Positions 10,688-21,371 are shown, counted from the stretch's first letter. The stretch is 64,000 nt of DNA from Stutzerimonas stutzeri TS44 (GCA_000263395.1 AJXE01000017.1:1-64000); one strand, 5' to 3'. Notes: generated by a model not told the origin, from the letters alone. Numbers and translations: made by a program.

Positions 10688-12160
10688 ATGTTCGTCTGGG
10701 TTCGCGATCTGTCACTGAAATACAAGTTCTGGGCGCTCAACATGGTCACCTTCGTGATCAGCCTGTTGCTGGTGCTCTATGCCGTGCATGTGGAACAGCA
10801 GGCGCGCAGCGCCGATGCCCAGCTCAGCGCACAGACCACCGCCGAACTGTTGGCGGCCTGGCCCGCCACCGCCGAGCTGCCTGACAGGCCGGAGGTAGTT
10901 CGCTTTGCCACCGGCGAGCGCACGCAGGTCCAGGGGCAGGCGCTTGCGCAGAACGCCGGCTGGACGGCGCTGGAGCATGATCGCCTGTTCGCCCGCGACC
11001 CGCTGATCGGCGCGCAGAGCGTCACCCGCGCCGACGGCCAGACGCTCGCCGTGCTGGCGCAAACGCCCAGCGTGCGTCAGGTCCTGGGCGAACACTTCTT
11101 CAGCTACGCCGGCGCCGTGGCGGTGCTCATGCTCGGCCTGCTCGGCGCCTCGCAGCTGCTGATCCGCTTTCTGCTGAGCCACTTGAATACGCTCAAGGAC
11201 GTCATGCTGCACGTCGAGCGCTCCGGCGACCTCAGCGCGCGCGTGCCGCTCGAGAGTGGCGACGAGGTCGGCCAGATGGCCAGCGCCTTCAATGCGATGC
11301 AGGGCGGTTACCAGCGCATCGTCGGCACCGTGGCGCAGGCGGCCGCGCGCCTGGATGACGGCGCCGGGCGCCTCGCCGCCAGCATGAGCGACGTGCGTCA
11401 GGGCATGCTCGGTCAGCAGAGCGAGACCGACCAGGCCGCCACCGCGATCAACGAAATGAGCGCCACGGTGTTTCACATCGCCGAGCACGCCAGCGACACC
11501 CGCGACCGCTCGCAGCACGCCGACCAGCTGGCCAGCGACGGCCAGCGCGTGGTCGCACGGGTGGAACAGTCGATCGCCAATCTGTCGATCGGCGTGCAGC
11601 AGACCGCCGAAACCATCGGGCAGCTGGCCGCCGACAGCCAGAAGATCAACGGCGTGGTCAGCGTCATCCACAGCATTGCCGAGCAGACCAACCTGCTCGC
11701 GCTCAACGCCGCCATCGAAGCCGCGCGCGCCGGCGAGGCCGGCCGTGGCTTCGCGGTAGTCGCCGATGAGGTACGCAACCTGGCCAGGCGCGTGCAGGAC
11801 TCCACCGACGAGATCACCGGCATGATCGGCAACCTGCAGGCGATGACGCGCGATGCTGTCGAGTTCATGCAGGAAAGCTCGTTCAAGGCCGACGACTGCG
11901 TGCGCGAGGCGCGCGAGGCGGCGCAGGCGCTGGAGTCGATCACCGCCGCGGTGGCGCAGATGCGCGACAGCAACACGCAGATCGCCGTCGCCGCCGCGCA
12001 GCAAAGTGAGGTGGCCGAGGAGCTCAACCGTTCGGTGACCGGCATCCGCGACGTCACCGAGCAGACCGTGCAGCAGACGGTCGACTCCGCCAGCACCAGC
12101 TCGCAGCTGGCCGCGCTGTCGGGCGAGCTGAGCCGGGCCATCGGCCAGCTCAAGCTCTAA
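10688..12160 (+). CDS. Methyl-accepting chemotaxis transducer
   Basis: 490 residues. TM1 covers about 15-33 and TM2 about 139-162, leaving a small periplasmic sensing region of roughly 105 residues with no recognisable Cache or 4HB pattern. A HAMP domain (about 163-215) and the cytoplasmic signalling domain follow; the CheA/CheW-binding tip is unmistakable ([20 protein letters not shown], then [12 protein letters not shown]). There is no C-terminal CheR-tethering pentapeptide; the protein ends SRAIGQLKL. The ligand is unknown. It is 63 bp downstream of the tatD gene on the same strand. Confidence 0.94.
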   Translation: MFVWVRDLSLKYKFWALNMVTFVISLLLVLYAVHVEQQARSADAQLSAQTTAELLAAWPATAELPDRPEVVRFATGERTQVQGQALAQNAGWTALEHDRLFARDPLIGAQSVTRADGQTLAVLAQTPSVRQVLGEHFFSYAGAVAVLMLGLLGASQLLIRFLLSHLNTLKDVMLHVERSGDLSARVPLESGDEVGQMASAFNAMQGGYQRIVGTVAQAAARLDDGAGRLAASMSDVRQGMLGQQSETDQAATAINEMSATVFHIAEHASDTRDRSQHADQLASDGQRVVARVEQSIANLSIGVQQTAETIGQLAADSQKINGVVSVIHSIAEQTNLLALNAAIEAARAGEAGRGFAVVADEVRNLARRVQDSTDEITGMIGNLQAMTRDAVEFMQESSFKADDCVREAREAAQALESITAAVAQMRDSNTQIAVAAAQQSEVAEELNRSVTGIRDVTEQTVQQTVDSASTSSQLAALSGELSRAIGQLKL

Positions 12161-12187
12161 AGTGCCGGGTTCGGCGCCCGGTAACGG

Positions 12188-12985
12188 CTAGCCGAACACC
12201 GTCACCGTCTGCCGACTCAGCGCCACCAGCTCGCCGGCCGGCGTCCACAGCGCCGCCGCGCAATGCCCGTAGCCGTCGCGCGCATGCTCGATCAGCGCGC
12301 GGTACTGGCACCAGTCGTGAGTATCCAGCGCGTGCAGCGGCTGCACGAACTCGACGGTCCAGGTCAGCGAACTGCCCGGCGCGAAGCCCTTGAGGTGCGA
12401 GAGCACCGCCGGCGGCCAGGCGTCGATCAGCGCCAGCAGGTGCGCCTCGCTCATCGGCTCACGCTCGACCTCGCCACGCAGGCGCACCCAGCCACCCATC
12501 TCGCGGGAGGTGTTGCCGGAGAACGGCAGACCGCCGATGCCCCAGCGCATCTCCAGATAACGGGTGAATTCGGGTGTAACGCCCGGCACGCAGGGCAGCG
12601 CCTGGCAGGCTTCGGCCGCAGGCATGGTCGGCGCCGCCTCGGCGGCTACCGTCACCGCGGACTCGCGGGCGGCGCCGAAGCTGCCCTGGACGATGGTCAC
12701 GACCTGGCCGTCCTGCACGGCGCGGCCCAGCATCTGACTGACCGCCTTGCCCTCGCGCAGCACCTCGACCTCGAAGCTGGCCGGCTTGTCCAGCGCCAGC
12801 GGCGCGACGAAGGTGATCGCCAGCGAACGCAGCACGCGATCCTGCGGCACCTTGGCGCGCATCGCCTCGTACACCAGCGCCGCCACCAGTCCGCCGAAAC
12901 CGGCCCGGCCCTGTCCCCAGGTGGCGGGGATGGTCAGTTGCTGCGGATGTTCGCGCACGCCGCGCAGCAATTCGGAAAGGGTCAT
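12188..12985 (-). CDS. Acyl-CoA thioesterase-like protein (double hotdog, TesB-like)
   Basis: 265 residues from the ATG at 12985, with AGAGGTG upstream as RBS; the longer upstream reading to 13303 is discarded because it runs antisense over the end of another gene. The N-terminal half contains TWGQGRAGFGGLVAALVYEAM and TFVAPLALDKPASFEVEVLREG, typical of the first hotdog repeat; the second half includes SEAHLLALIDAWPPAVL and SLTWTVEFVQPL, as in the thioesterase-like superfamily. It probably hydrolyses acyl-CoA in the cytoplasm; substrate unknown. It lies downstream of tgpA on the same strand (130 bp gap) and converges on the chemoreceptor gene. Confidence 0.8.
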   Translation of the reverse strand: MTLSELLRGVREHPQQLTIPATWGQGRAGFGGLVAALVYEAMRAKVPQDRVLRSLAITFVAPLALDKPASFEVEVLREGKAVSQMLGRAVQDGQVVTIVQGSFGAARESAVTVAAEAAPTMPAAEACQALPCVPGVTPEFTRYLEMRWGIGGLPFSGNTSREMGGWVRLRGEVEREPMSEAHLLALIDAWPPAVLSHLKGFAPGSSLTWTVEFVQPLHALDTHDWCQYRALIEHARDGYGHCAAALWTPAGELVALSRQTVTVFG

Positions 12986-13115
12986 GTGCACCTCTTTGCA
13001 TTGTTTTGTGGAGGCCGATGGTACGGCCGGCGCTTGCCGGCACGCGAGGACGCAAGCGCCGTAGACGCCCCTGGAAATGCCACGCCATCGCAAACGGCAA
13101 TCCTGGCCGAGCGGT

Positions 13116-15104
13116 TCAGCGCCGGACACGCCGCCAGGGCAACTGGCGGCGCAGCACGCGCAGCGCCTGGCGCAACTCGGTGGGCGCGGCATCCGCGGCC
13201 GCGTAGCGCTGCTGCTCGTAGCAGCGCAGGAAGGTCTGGATCGCTTCGGCCTGCGCCGGTAACTGGCGCGCCGCGCGCGTGGCGAAGGTCCGCGCGCCCT
13301 CACCCGGCTCGCGCCGTAGGCCGTGGCGCGCCAGCGTCCGCTCGAAGGCGAGGAACAACCGCTGCTGCACGTCGCGCTCGCGTCGCCAGGGCTTGAACAG
13401 CCACAGCGCGAGCAGGCCGAGCACCACGGCGAGCGCGATCACCAGGCCGATGCCGAGCGCAGTGGCGTCGGCCTTGCCGAACCAGCGCTGCAACAGCTGC
13501 AGCTGGCGCTCGCCCTGGTAACCGAGCACCCAGCGCTGCCAGCCGTAGTTGAGTTCGTCCCAGCGCAGGCGCAGCTGGTTCAGCCAGCCGATATCGCGAT
13601 ACCGCAGCAGCGACATCGGCGAGTCCTCGAGAAAGCCTTCCTGACCGGCCAGCGCCTGTTCCAGCCCCTGCTCGACCCGCTCCGGCGCCACCTGGAAGGT
13701 CGGATCGACGCTGACCCAGCCACGCTCGGCAGTCCAGTACTCCACCCAGGCGTGCGCATCCAGCTGGCGCACCGAGAGATAGTTGCCGGCCGGATTGACC
13801 TCACCACCCTGGTAACCGGCCACCACCCGCGCGGGGATGCCGGCGGCGCGCAGCACGAAGGTCATCGCCCCGGCGTAGTGCGCGCAGAAGCCGCTGCGGG
13901 TGCTGAAAAGGAAATCGTCGACGATGTCCGCGCCAACTTGCGGCGGCTTCAGCGTGTAGTGGTACGGCTCGCGGTTGAAGTGGCGCAGCAGCGCCTGCAC
14001 CACCGCCTCGGGCTCCTGCAGCGTGCGGCGCAGCTCGCCGGCCCAGGCATGGCTGCGCGGATTGCCCTGCGCCGGCAGCTGCAGCGCACGGCCGAGGCTC
14101 GACGGCGCACGCTCGGCTTCGCGCCGCGCTTCAGGCCAGGAGGTCACGCGATAGAGCAGCGGCTGGTTCACCGGCTGGCGGCGCTGCAGGTGGAAGTCGG
14201 CCATCAGCTGCGCATCTTCGGCCGCCATGCGCGGCACGTCGAGGGCGAACAGCCAGGGCTGGCCGCTGGGCTGCATGACGATGCTGTAGCGCAGCGGCTT
14301 GCCGGTCGCCTGCCAGTGCGGCTCCTGCGGCACCTGCGCAGCGAAGGACTGCGACCAGCGCCGGCCATCGAACTGCTCGAAGGTCACGGCACGCCAGTAC
14401 AGCTGGTCGCGCGGCGGAATCTCGCCCTCGAAGCTGACGCGAAACGCCAGCTCGGCGGACTGGCCGAGCCGGGCAATGTCGCCCGGCGCCATGTGGTCGG
14501 CCAGCCCGGTGAGGCCCCGTGGCCCCGGCTGTGGCAGCGTCCACAGCGGCGCCAGCCGCGGGAAGAACAGGAACAGCAGGATCATCAACGGCACCGCCTG
14601 CAACAGCAGGCTGCCGGCCAGCCGCAGCGTCGGCCACGGCTGCGTCATCCGCGCGCCCTGCTGCAGGCCGATCAGCGCCGCCAGCAGCGCCGTCACCGGC
14701 AACAGGCTGTACAGCCCGGCGAGCAGGCCGTCCTCGAACAGGTAGCTGGTCACCACCGCGAAGAAGCCGAGGAAGATCAGCACCAGCGCATCGCGCGCGG
14801 TGCGCATCTCCACCAGCTTGAGGATGAACGCTGCAATCAGCAGCACCACGCCGGCCTCCAGCCCGACCAGACTGCCGCGCGAGAAGTACACGCCGAAGCC
14901 GGCGCCGATCATCAGCGCCGCCTTGGCCCAGCTGTTGGGATAACGCAGGCGCATGCGGAAGATTTGAATCCGCCAGGCGGCACAGCCCAGCCAGAGGCCG
15001 GTGATCCACAGCGGCAGGTGCGTCAGATGCGGCAGGATCACCAGCACCTGAGCCACCAGCAGCCAGATCAGCGCATTGCGCGGGATACCGGGTTTCGCGC
15101 TCAT
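13116..15104 (-). CDS. tgpA: Membrane transglutaminase-like protein TgpA (DUF3488 family)
   Basis: 662 residues. Five or six membrane helices occupy about residues 10-200 (IWLLVAQVLVILPHL onward, ending LMILLFLFFPRL), a periplasmic transglutaminase-like domain follows, and a last helix lies near 550-570 (IGLVIALAVVLGLLALWLF) before a C-terminal cytoplasmic DUF4129-like tail. The Cys-His-Asp triad is visible: RSGFCAHYA, DAHAWVEYW and VSVDPT. P. aeruginosa TgpA (PA2873) was reported essential. The start overlaps the upstream DUF58 gene by four bases (ATGA), and the moxR-DUF58-tgpA order is a widely conserved cassette, so the three proteins likely act together at the inner membrane. Confidence 0.92.
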   Translation of the reverse strand: MSAKPGIPRNALIWLLVAQVLVILPHLTHLPLWITGLWLGCAAWRIQIFRMRLRYPNSWAKAALMIGAGFGVYFSRGSLVGLEAGVVLLIAAFILKLVEMRTARDALVLIFLGFFAVVTSYLFEDGLLAGLYSLLPVTALLAALIGLQQGARMTQPWPTLRLAGSLLLQAVPLMILLFLFFPRLAPLWTLPQPGPRGLTGLADHMAPGDIARLGQSAELAFRVSFEGEIPPRDQLYWRAVTFEQFDGRRWSQSFAAQVPQEPHWQATGKPLRYSIVMQPSGQPWLFALDVPRMAAEDAQLMADFHLQRRQPVNQPLLYRVTSWPEARREAERAPSSLGRALQLPAQGNPRSHAWAGELRRTLQEPEAVVQALLRHFNREPYHYTLKPPQVGADIVDDFLFSTRSGFCAHYAGAMTFVLRAAGIPARVVAGYQGGEVNPAGNYLSVRQLDAHAWVEYWTAERGWVSVDPTFQVAPERVEQGLEQALAGQEGFLEDSPMSLLRYRDIGWLNQLRLRWDELNYGWQRWVLGYQGERQLQLLQRWFGKADATALGIGLVIALAVVLGLLALWLFKPWRRERDVQQRLFLAFERTLARHGLRREPGEGARTFATRAARQLPAQAEAIQTFLRCYEQQRYAAADAAPTELRQALRVLRRQLPWRRVRR

Positions 15105-16063
15105 GCACCCTGCTCCGTACCGATACCGTGCAGCGCTAGCGCACGCAGGCAGGCGTCACGGTGGGCCTGGCCGCTATCCGGGCCGAGTGTCACGGCCGGC
15201 AGGCGCAAGGCGAACGGCTGGTGCTCGGCACTGAGTTCCACGACCCAGTGGCACAGCCGCGACAGGCGCTCCTCGCTGTCGCCCGTCAGCGCATCGAAAT
15301 CCAGCAGCGGTTCGTTGCCGAGCAGGCTGGCGAACTCCTTGACCAGCAGGCCCTGACCGCGCGAATAGGCCTTCCAGTGCAGGCGACGGCGCGAATCACC
15401 GGGTTGCCAGGCCTTCAGCCCCTGATAATCGTCGACGCCTGCCCCTTGCGCCCGCGCGCCGCCCTCCTCGTCCTGCGCCGCCTCGCCCTGCTGCGCCAGC
15501 TCACCCGCCAGGGGCTGAGGATAGATCAATGCCGCCAGCTCCAGGTCGATCCAGCTCCAGGCCACCAGCAATCCCAGCGGGAAGCGACTCTCCACCCGCA
15601 CGCGGCCGGGGCGCAGCCAGCCACGGCGCTGCGCCAGCAGGTTCAGCTCGACTTCCACCACGCCGCCGGCCGGTACATCCACCAGCTGCAGACCGCTGGC
15701 CGGCCAGCCGACGGCCACGGCCTGGTAGGCGCGACCCTGGCTTTCCAGCCGCACACGCAACCGCGCCTGCTCGCCGACGAAAGCGGCACTGGCGCCGCCG
15801 CTGTGCAGCACCAGCCCGGCGAGATTGCGCCAGGTGTGCAGGATGGTGACCAGATACAGCGCGCCGAGCAGGAAGGTCAGGCCGTAGGCGAGGCTGTTCT
15901 GGTAGTTGATCGCCGTCAGCAGCATCAACCCCAGCGCCGCGAGGAAGGCCAGCCCGACGCGGGTAGGCATGATGAAGATGCCGCGCTGATCGAGCCGCAT
16001 GCTTGGCGCCGGCGGAATCCGCCGCAGCAGCCAGCGCTCGCGCAGACGTGGCAGCAGCCTCAC
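15101..16063 (-). CDS. DUF58-domain membrane protein partner of MoxR
   Basis: 320 residues from a GTG at 16063 (VRLLPRLRERW), the first plausible start after the moxR stop; the longer open frame beyond it only shadows moxR. Two adjacent membrane helices lie near residues 40-80 (PTRVGLAFLAALGLMLLTAI and YGLTFLLGALYLVTILHTW). The conserved DUF58 signature appears as DDYQGLKAWQPGDSRRRLHWKAYSR in shortened form (DYQGLKAWQPGDS, then RLHWKAYSRG). The C-terminal part is vWA-like. The start codon choice is uncertain; ATG at MRLDQRGIFIMP is the alternative. Translationally coupled to tgpA. Role: likely adaptor or substrate of the MoxR ATPase. Confidence 0.85.
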   Translation of the reverse strand: MRLLPRLRERWLLRRIPPAPSMRLDQRGIFIMPTRVGLAFLAALGLMLLTAINYQNSLAYGLTFLLGALYLVTILHTWRNLAGLVLHSGGASAAFVGEQARLRVRLESQGRAYQAVAVGWPASGLQLVDVPAGGVVEVELNLLAQRRGWLRPGRVRVESRFPLGLLVAWSWIDLELAALIYPQPLAGELAQQGEAAQDEEGGARAQGAGVDDYQGLKAWQPGDSRRRLHWKAYSRGQGLLVKEFASLLGNEPLLDFDALTGDSEERLSRLCHWVVELSAEHQPFALRLPAVTLGPDSGQAHRDACLRALALHGIGTEQGA

Positions 16064-16103
16064 GCGCTGCGCCCGTCCAGCCGTGGCGTCATCGTCAGCG
16101 CCA

Positions 16104-17021
16104 TCAGAGCGCCGGCACTTCGCGCAGCAGCCACTGCACCAGCGCGCCACCGCCGTGGCCGGAAGCATCGGCACGTTCGCGCAGGCGATGGCCGACCACC
16201 GTCGGCAGCACCGCCTGCACATCCTCGGGAATCGCGTAATCGCGCCCGTCGAGAAACGCCCAGGCGCGCGCCGCCGCCAGCAGCGCCAGGCTGCCGCGCG
16301 GCGACAGGCCCCAGGCGAACTGCGGCTGGGTACGGGTGGCTTCCACCAGACGCAGCACGTAGTCGACCAGCGCATCGCTGACCCGCACGCCGGCCACGGC
16401 ATCCTGCAGCGCCAACAGCTCGGCGCGTTCGAGCAGCGGCGCAAGCCGCGCCAGCAGGTCGCGCCGCGACTCGCCGAGCAGCAGCGCCTTTTCCGCGGCG
16501 CGGGCCGGATATCCCAGCGAGACGCGCATGAGGAAACGATCGAGCTGGGATTCCGGCAGCGCGAAGGTGCCGCCGGAACTCACCGGGTTCTGTGTGGCAA
16601 TGACGAAGAACGGTTCCGGCAGCGCACGGGTAGCCCCCTCGATGGTGACCTGGCCCTCCTCCATGGCCTCGAGCAGCGCGCTCTGGCTCTTGGGCGTGGC
16701 ACGGTTGATCTCGTCGGCGAGGATCAGCTCGGCGAAGATCGGCCCGGGATGGAAGACGAACTGGCCGCTGTCCTTGTCGAACACCGACGTGCCGAGGATG
16801 TCGCCTGGCAGCAGATCGGAGGTGAACTGGATGCGCTGGAACTCCAGCCCGAGCACCTTGGCCAGCGCATGGCTGAGGGTGGTCTTGCCCATGCCGGGCA
16901 TGTCCTCGACCAGCAGGTGACCCCGTGCCAGCAGGCAGGCCAGTGCCAGTCGCACCTGTGCTTCCTTGCCGAGCAGTACTTCATTGACCGCGCGCAGACA
17001 GGCGTCCAATCGGGTGCGCAT
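16104..17021 (-). CDS. MoxR-family AAA+ ATPase
   Basis: 305 residues from the ATG at 17021, chosen because AGAGGAGAG lies just upstream; an in-frame extension to 17087 has no RBS. Walker A is DMPGMGKTTLS, Walker B is ILADEINRA, sensor 1 is FVIATQNPV and the LPESQLDRFLMR box follows, all typical of AAA_3/MoxR proteins. The C-terminal lid runs from about residue 230. These ATPases are thought to act as chaperones that mature a partner protein, here the products of the following DUF58 and tgpA genes. It is first in the cassette; its promoter must lie in the 166 bp shared with the divergent P-type ATPase gene. Confidence 0.92.
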   Translation of the reverse strand: MRTRLDACLRAVNEVLLGKEAQVRLALACLLARGHLLVEDMPGMGKTTLSHALAKVLGLEFQRIQFTSDLLPGDILGTSVFDKDSGQFVFHPGPIFAELILADEINRATPKSQSALLEAMEEGQVTIEGATRALPEPFFVIATQNPVSSGGTFALPESQLDRFLMRVSLGYPARAAEKALLLGESRRDLLARLAPLLERAELLALQDAVAGVRVSDALVDYVLRLVEATRTQPQFAWGLSPRGSLALLAAARAWAFLDGRDYAIPEDVQAVLPTVVGHRLRERADASGHGGGALVQWLLREVPAL

Positions 17022-17187
17022 GCGACTCTCCTCTGTAGATCGGGTCGATGCTACTGATCGACGACGGGCAGGCAAAGCGCTGGACATGCCGGGTAACGAG
17101 TTTGTGACCCGGCGCTTGATCCAGAGCCATGCAGCGGCTCGCTGGCCCGCCTAGGCTTGACGTCTCTCTAGTCGACCGGAGGCTCCG

Positions 17188-19872
17188 ATGGCCGAACCAG
17201 ACAACTGGCACGCGCAACCCGCCGAGCAGATCCTGCAGCAGCTGGACAGCACCGGCAGCGGCCTGAGCGCCGAACAGGCGCAGCAGCGCTTGCAGCAGTT
17301 CGGCCCCAACCGCCTGCCGCAGCGCCGCGGCAACGGCCCGCTCAAGCGCCTGTTGCTGCAGTTTCACAACCTGCTGATCTACGTGCTGCTGCTTTCGGCG
17401 CTGGTCACCCTGGCGCTCGGCGAATGGCTCGACAGCGCGGTGATCGTCGCCGTGGTGGTGATCAACGCAATCGTCGGCTTCGTTCAGGAAGGCAAGGCGG
17501 AACAGGCCATGCGCGCCATCCAGAAGCTGCTGACGCTCGACAGCCGCGTGCGCCGCGCCGGACACACGCTCAGCGTGCCGGCCGAGGAACTGGTGCCGGG
17601 CGATCTGGTGCTGCTGGAAGCCGGCGACCGCGTGCCGGCCGACCTGCGCCTGCTCGAATGCCGCGACCTGCGCATCGAGGAAGCCGCGCTGACTGGCGAA
17701 TCGCTGCCCAGCAGCAAGCAGGCGGAGCCGGTCAGTCATGACGCCAGCCTCGGCGATCGCAGCAGCATGGCCTACTCCGGCACGCTGGTCAGCGCCGGCA
17801 ACGGCTACGGCGTGGTGGTGGCAACCGCCGGGCAGACCGAGCTGGGCCGGATCAGCCACATGCTCGGCGAAGTGGTCAGCCTGCAGACGCCGCTGCTGGG
17901 CGACATCGCGCGCTTCGCCAAGGTCCTCACGGTGATCATCCTGGCGCTGGCGCTCGGCACCTACGTGTTTGGCGTCACGCTGCGCGACTATTCCTCCAGC
18001 GAGATGCTGCTGGCGGCGGTCGGCCTGGCGGTCGCGGCGATTCCCGAAGGCCTGCCCGCCGTGCTGACCATTACCCTGGCGCTCGGCGTGCAACGCATGG
18101 CACGGCGGCGGGCGATCATCCGCCGGCTGCCGGCGGTCGAGAGCCTCGGCGCGGTGACGGTGATCTGCTCGGACAAGACCGGCACCCTGACGCGCAACGA
18201 GATGACCGTGCAGCAGGTCTTCACCGCCGAGCACCACTATCGCATCCAGGGCGTCGGCTACACGCCGACTGGCGCGGTCTGCACCGGCGACGGCCAGCCC
18301 TGCGAGCCGGAACAGGCCAGCGACCTGCTGGCGCTGGCCCGTGCCGGGCTGCTGTGCAACAGCGCCAGCCTGCTGCGCGAAGGCGCTGGCTGGTGCATCA
18401 CCGGCGACCCGACCGAGGCGGCGCTGCTCACCCTGGCCGGCAAGCTCGGATTGCAGACCACTCACGAGCACACGCATATGCCGCAGGTCGACGGTATTCC
18501 GTTCAGCTCGGAGCGGCGCTGCATGGCCAGCCTGCATCACGACCATGCCGGCCACGGGCTGATCTATCTGGTCGGCGCGCCGGAGCGACTGCTCGAGGTG
18601 TGCAACCACCAGTTCGCCGCCGGCAGCACCGAGCCGCTGGACCCGGTCCATTGGCACGTCGTGCTCGATGACGGCGCCCGCCAGGGCCTGCGCATGCTCG
18701 GCCTGGCGATGCGCGCACTGGGCGCGCCGCAGCATGAACTGGCCTACGAAGACCTCGAAGGCGACTTCGTGCTGCTCGGGCTGGTCGGCATGCTCGACCC
18801 GCCGCGCGAGGAGGCCATCGCAGCCATCGCCGAATGCCGGCGCGCCGGCATCGCGGTGAAGATGATCACCGGCGACCACGCCGCGACCGCCGCGGCCATC
18901 GCCCAGCGCCTCGGGCTCGGCGAGCAGCCGCCGCTCACCGGCGCAGAGCTGGATCGGCTCAGCGATGCGGAACTGGACGCGCGCCTGGCACAGACGGCGG
19001 TATTCGCCCGCACCAGCCCGGCGCACAAGCTGCGCCTGGTGCAGCGCCTGCAGGCCGGCGGCGCGCGGGTGGCGATGACCGGCGACGGCGTCAACGACGC
19101 GCCAGCACTCAAGCGTGCCGATATCGGTGTAGCGATGGGCATCAAGGGCACCGAGGCGGCCAAGGAGGCAGCACAGATGGTGCTGGCCGATGACAATTTC
19201 GCCACCATCGCCCATGCGGTGGAGGAAGGCCGCACGGTCTACGACAACCTGAAGAAGTCGATCCTGTTCATCCTGCCCACCAACGGCGGCGAGGCGCTGG
19301 TGCTGCTGGTCGCGATTGCACTGGGGCTGACGCTGCCGATCACCCCGCTGCAGATCCTCTGGGTGAACATGATCACCGCGGTCACCCTGGCCCTGGCGCT
19401 GGCCTTCGAACCGAGCGAGGCCGACCTGATGCGCCGCCCGCCACGCGACCCGAGCGCACCGCTGCTCAGCGCCCAGCTGCTGTGGCGGGTGCTGCTGGTC
19501 GCGGTGCTGATGACCGCCGCCTGCATGGGCGTCTTCATCTATGCACAGCAACAGGGCTGGAGCCTGGAGCTCAGCCGCACGCTGGCGGTGAACACGCTGG
19601 TGTTCTGCGAGATCACCTACCTGTTCGCCAGCCGCCAGATCAATGCGCCGGCGCGCTTCGGCGTGCGTGACAATCCGATGGTCTGGGGCATGGTCGCGCT
19701 GCTGCTGGTGCTGCAGGTGGCCTTCACCCACTGGCCGCCGCTGCAGCGGTTGTTCCAGACCGCCGCGCTGAGCCCGCCGGCCTGGGCCCTCTGCGCGCTG
19801 GCCGGAGGCGCGCTGCTGGCGGTGGTGGAACTGGACAAGTGGTGGCGCCGGCGCCGCGGGCGGCGACTATGA
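17188..19872 (+). CDS. P-type cation-transporting ATPase (P2-like)
   Basis: 894 residues with RBS CGGAGG. Cation_ATPase_N region (about 1-70), two membrane helices, actuator domain with LTGESLP, M4 with [11 protein letters not shown], phosphorylation site DKTGTLT (Asp around residue 331), nucleotide domain, hinge with [10 protein letters not shown] and [20 protein letters not shown], then six C-terminal helices. Overall it resembles PacL/PMR1/CtpF-type pumps. M6 reads [18 protein letters not shown]: the Asp that SERCA uses for calcium (NxxTDG) is replaced by Ala, so calcium specificity should not be assumed. It is monocistronic, divergent from moxR. Confidence 0.9.
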   Translation: MAEPDNWHAQPAEQILQQLDSTGSGLSAEQAQQRLQQFGPNRLPQRRGNGPLKRLLLQFHNLLIYVLLLSALVTLALGEWLDSAVIVAVVVINAIVGFVQEGKAEQAMRAIQKLLTLDSRVRRAGHTLSVPAEELVPGDLVLLEAGDRVPADLRLLECRDLRIEEAALTGESLPSSKQAEPVSHDASLGDRSSMAYSGTLVSAGNGYGVVVATAGQTELGRISHMLGEVVSLQTPLLGDIARFAKVLTVIILALALGTYVFGVTLRDYSSSEMLLAAVGLAVAAIPEGLPAVLTITLALGVQRMARRRAIIRRLPAVESLGAVTVICSDKTGTLTRNEMTVQQVFTAEHHYRIQGVGYTPTGAVCTGDGQPCEPEQASDLLALARAGLLCNSASLLREGAGWCITGDPTEAALLTLAGKLGLQTTHEHTHMPQVDGIPFSSERRCMASLHHDHAGHGLIYLVGAPERLLEVCNHQFAAGSTEPLDPVHWHVVLDDGARQGLRMLGLAMRALGAPQHELAYEDLEGDFVLLGLVGMLDPPREEAIAAIAECRRAGIAVKMITGDHAATAAAIAQRLGLGEQPPLTGAELDRLSDAELDARLAQTAVFARTSPAHKLRLVQRLQAGGARVAMTGDGVNDAPALKRADIGVAMGIKGTEAAKEAAQMVLADDNFATIAHAVEEGRTVYDNLKKSILFILPTNGGEALVLLVAIALGLTLPITPLQILWVNMITAVTLALALAFEPSEADLMRRPPRDPSAPLLSAQLLWRVLLVAVLMTAACMGVFIYAQQQGWSLELSRTLAVNTLVFCEITYLFASRQINAPARFGVRDNPMVWGMVALLLVLQVAFTHWPPLQRLFQTAALSPPAWALCALAGGALLAVVELDKWWRRRRGRRL

Positions 19873-19909
19873 GCCGGCCGGGCGCCAGGGTCGTGCGGCT
19901 CAGCGCCTG

Positions 19910-19933
19910 TGGCGGGCTGGCAGCCGCCCGCCA
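19910..19933 (+). other. Stem-loop between the P-type ATPase and the lipoprotein gene
   Basis: TGGCGGGC at 19910-19917 and GCCCGCCA at 19926-19933 form a perfect 8-bp stem with an 8-base loop, in the convergent intergenic region. No T-run follows, so termination would need Rho or another factor. Confidence 0.4.
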
Positions 19934-19957
19934 GAAGTACGACTGAGCGCCCGGTCT

Positions 19958-20236
19958 TCAGCGACCGGCGCGCGATTCACGCAGGTAGAAGCGCGCCTTC
20001 TGCGCCTTTTCCACACAGCCCTGAAACGCCTCGAACTGCTGCTGGGTCTTGGCGCCGGTAAGCAGGGCCAGGGCTTTGGAGTAACTCACGGTGCCGGCGA
20101 AGCCTTCGGCCTCGGCCAGACTCTGCTCCTTCCAGGCGGCATTCAGCTCGGCGGCGCAGCTGTCACGGTAGGCGGTCTTGCCGGCGCAGCCGACCAGCAG
20201 CAGGGCCAGCAGGGGTACGGATAACCAGGTTTTCAT
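19958..20236 (-). CDS. Small putative lipoprotein
   Basis: 92 residues. A lipoprotein signal peptide with lipobox LLVGC (Cys17) is clear; the residue after Cys is Ala, so outer membrane sorting would be predicted. The mature part of about 75 residues has two more cysteines (DSCAAELNAAW and FQGCVEKAQ) and looks helical. I do not recognise a family. It lies 25 bp downstream of mnmH on the same strand and may share its transcript, although no functional link to tRNA selenation is apparent. Confidence 0.75.
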   Translation of the reverse strand: MKTWLSVPLLALLLVGCAGKTAYRDSCAAELNAAWKEQSLAEAEGFAGTVSYSKALALLTGAKTQQQFEAFQGCVEKAQKARFYLRESRAGR

Positions 20237-20261
20237 CGTTCATCCCTCCGTTGCTTTCGGA

Positions 20262-21371
20262 TCAGCGCGGCGTGGCCGTACGGGCGCGTTGCTGCAGGTA
20301 CTCGACCACCGCCTGCTGCTCGCCGGCGAACTCGATGCGCTCGGCCTTGCTGTCGCGCTGGTAGGCGTACATCGGATCGTAGTACTCGGCGAGCAATCCT
20401 TCGATCCAGCCACGGTGCAGATCCACCGCGCCACTGCGCGCCTGCTCGGCCAGCGCCTGGTCCATCAGCAACGCCAGGCGCTGATAGCGCTCGCCGCCCA
20501 GGCGCTTCTGGATATTGGCCAGACTTTGTTGCAGACGCTCGGCGAACGCGGCGAAGCCGGGCTCGCCCTGCTCGGCGATGAACTCGGCGCAGAGGTCGAT
20601 CACGTAGTCCTTGAGAATCCGTTCGACGCGACCCTCGAGGCTGTCTTGCAGCCACACCAGCGGGAACTGCTGCATGCCGTTGAACAGCGGCAGCGGAATC
20701 GAACAGCGGCCCACCAGCCGCGCCTCGTCTTCCAGCGCAAAGTGCTCGATGCCCGCGGCGCACAGTTTCAGCAGGCGGATCGCCAGCGCGTTCTCGAAGT
20801 CGATCTGCCCGGGCTGCGGCGTGGCGCGCTTGCCGAAGCTGGAGCCGCGATGGTTGGCCAGCCCTTCCAGATCCAGACTGTGGTCCAGGCGCGCCAGCAC
20901 CTCGGTCTTGCCGGTGCCGGTCAGGCCGCCGACCAGCACGAAATCGCACTGCTGCACCGCCTGTTCGAGGGTTTCGAGCAGGAAATGGCGCAGCGCCTTG
21001 TAGCCGCCGACCACCCGCGGATAGTCGATGCCCGCCTCGTCGCGCAGCCACTGCTGGACGATCTGCGAGCGCAGCCCGCCGCGGAAGCAGTACAGGTAGC
21101 CATCGGGGTGCGCGCGGGCAAAATCGGCCCAGGCCTGCATCCGCTCGGCCTTGATCTTGCCCGAGACGAGTTGGTGGCCCAGCTCGAGCGCGGCCTTCTG
21201 GCCACGCTGCTTGTAGCAGGTGCCGACCCTCTGCCGCTCGCTGTCATCCATCAGCGGCAGGTTGACCACGCCTGGAAACGCGCCCTTGGCAAACTCCACC
21301 GGCGCCCGGGCGTCCATCATCGGGATGTCGTTGAGGAACAGCTCGCGATAGTTAGCAGTGTCACCACGCAT
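20262..21371 (-). CDS. mnmH: tRNA 2-selenouridine synthase (rhodanese plus P-loop)
   Basis: 369 residues from the ATG at 21371, whose first base is shared with the selD stop (TGATG); a TTG one codon upstream is less likely. The N-terminal rhodanese domain carries the active Cys in [11 protein letters not shown] (about residue 95), and the C-terminal half carries a Walker [12 protein letters not shown] (about 147-157). The enzyme replaces sulphur by selenium at 2-thiouridine 34 of tRNAs for Lys, Glu and Gln, using selenophosphate made by SelD. The selD-mnmH overlap is a textbook functional pairing. No selA or selB is present in this window. Confidence 0.95.
   Translation of the reverse strand: MRGDTANYRELFLNDIPMMDARAPVEFAKGAFPGVVNLPLMDDSERQRVGTCYKQRGQKAALELGHQLVSGKIKAERMQAWADFARAHPDGYLYCFRGGLRSQIVQQWLRDEAGIDYPRVVGGYKALRHFLLETLEQAVQQCDFVLVGGLTGTGKTEVLARLDHSLDLEGLANHRGSSFGKRATPQPGQIDFENALAIRLLKLCAAGIEHFALEDEARLVGRCSIPLPLFNGMQQFPLVWLQDSLEGRVERILKDYVIDLCAEFIAEQGEPGFAAFAERLQQSLANIQKRLGGERYQRLALLMDQALAEQARSGAVDLHRGWIEGLLAEYYDPMYAYQRDSKAERIEFAGEQQAVVEYLQQRARTATPR

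Noticed and set aside
12161-12187. Possible terminator between the chemoreceptor and thioesterase genes
   Set aside because: CCGGG/CCCGG makes only a 5-bp stem without a T-run; too weak to list.
13323-15356. A 677-codon open frame opposite tgpA
   Set aside because: Antisense shadow with Gln/His/Arg-rich low-complexity translation.
16981-19731. A 916-codon open frame on the - strand opposite the P-type ATPase gene
   Set aside because: It is an antisense shadow caused by high GC in third positions; the translation is His/Gln/Arg-rich without domains, and the + strand gene has all P-type ATPase motifs.
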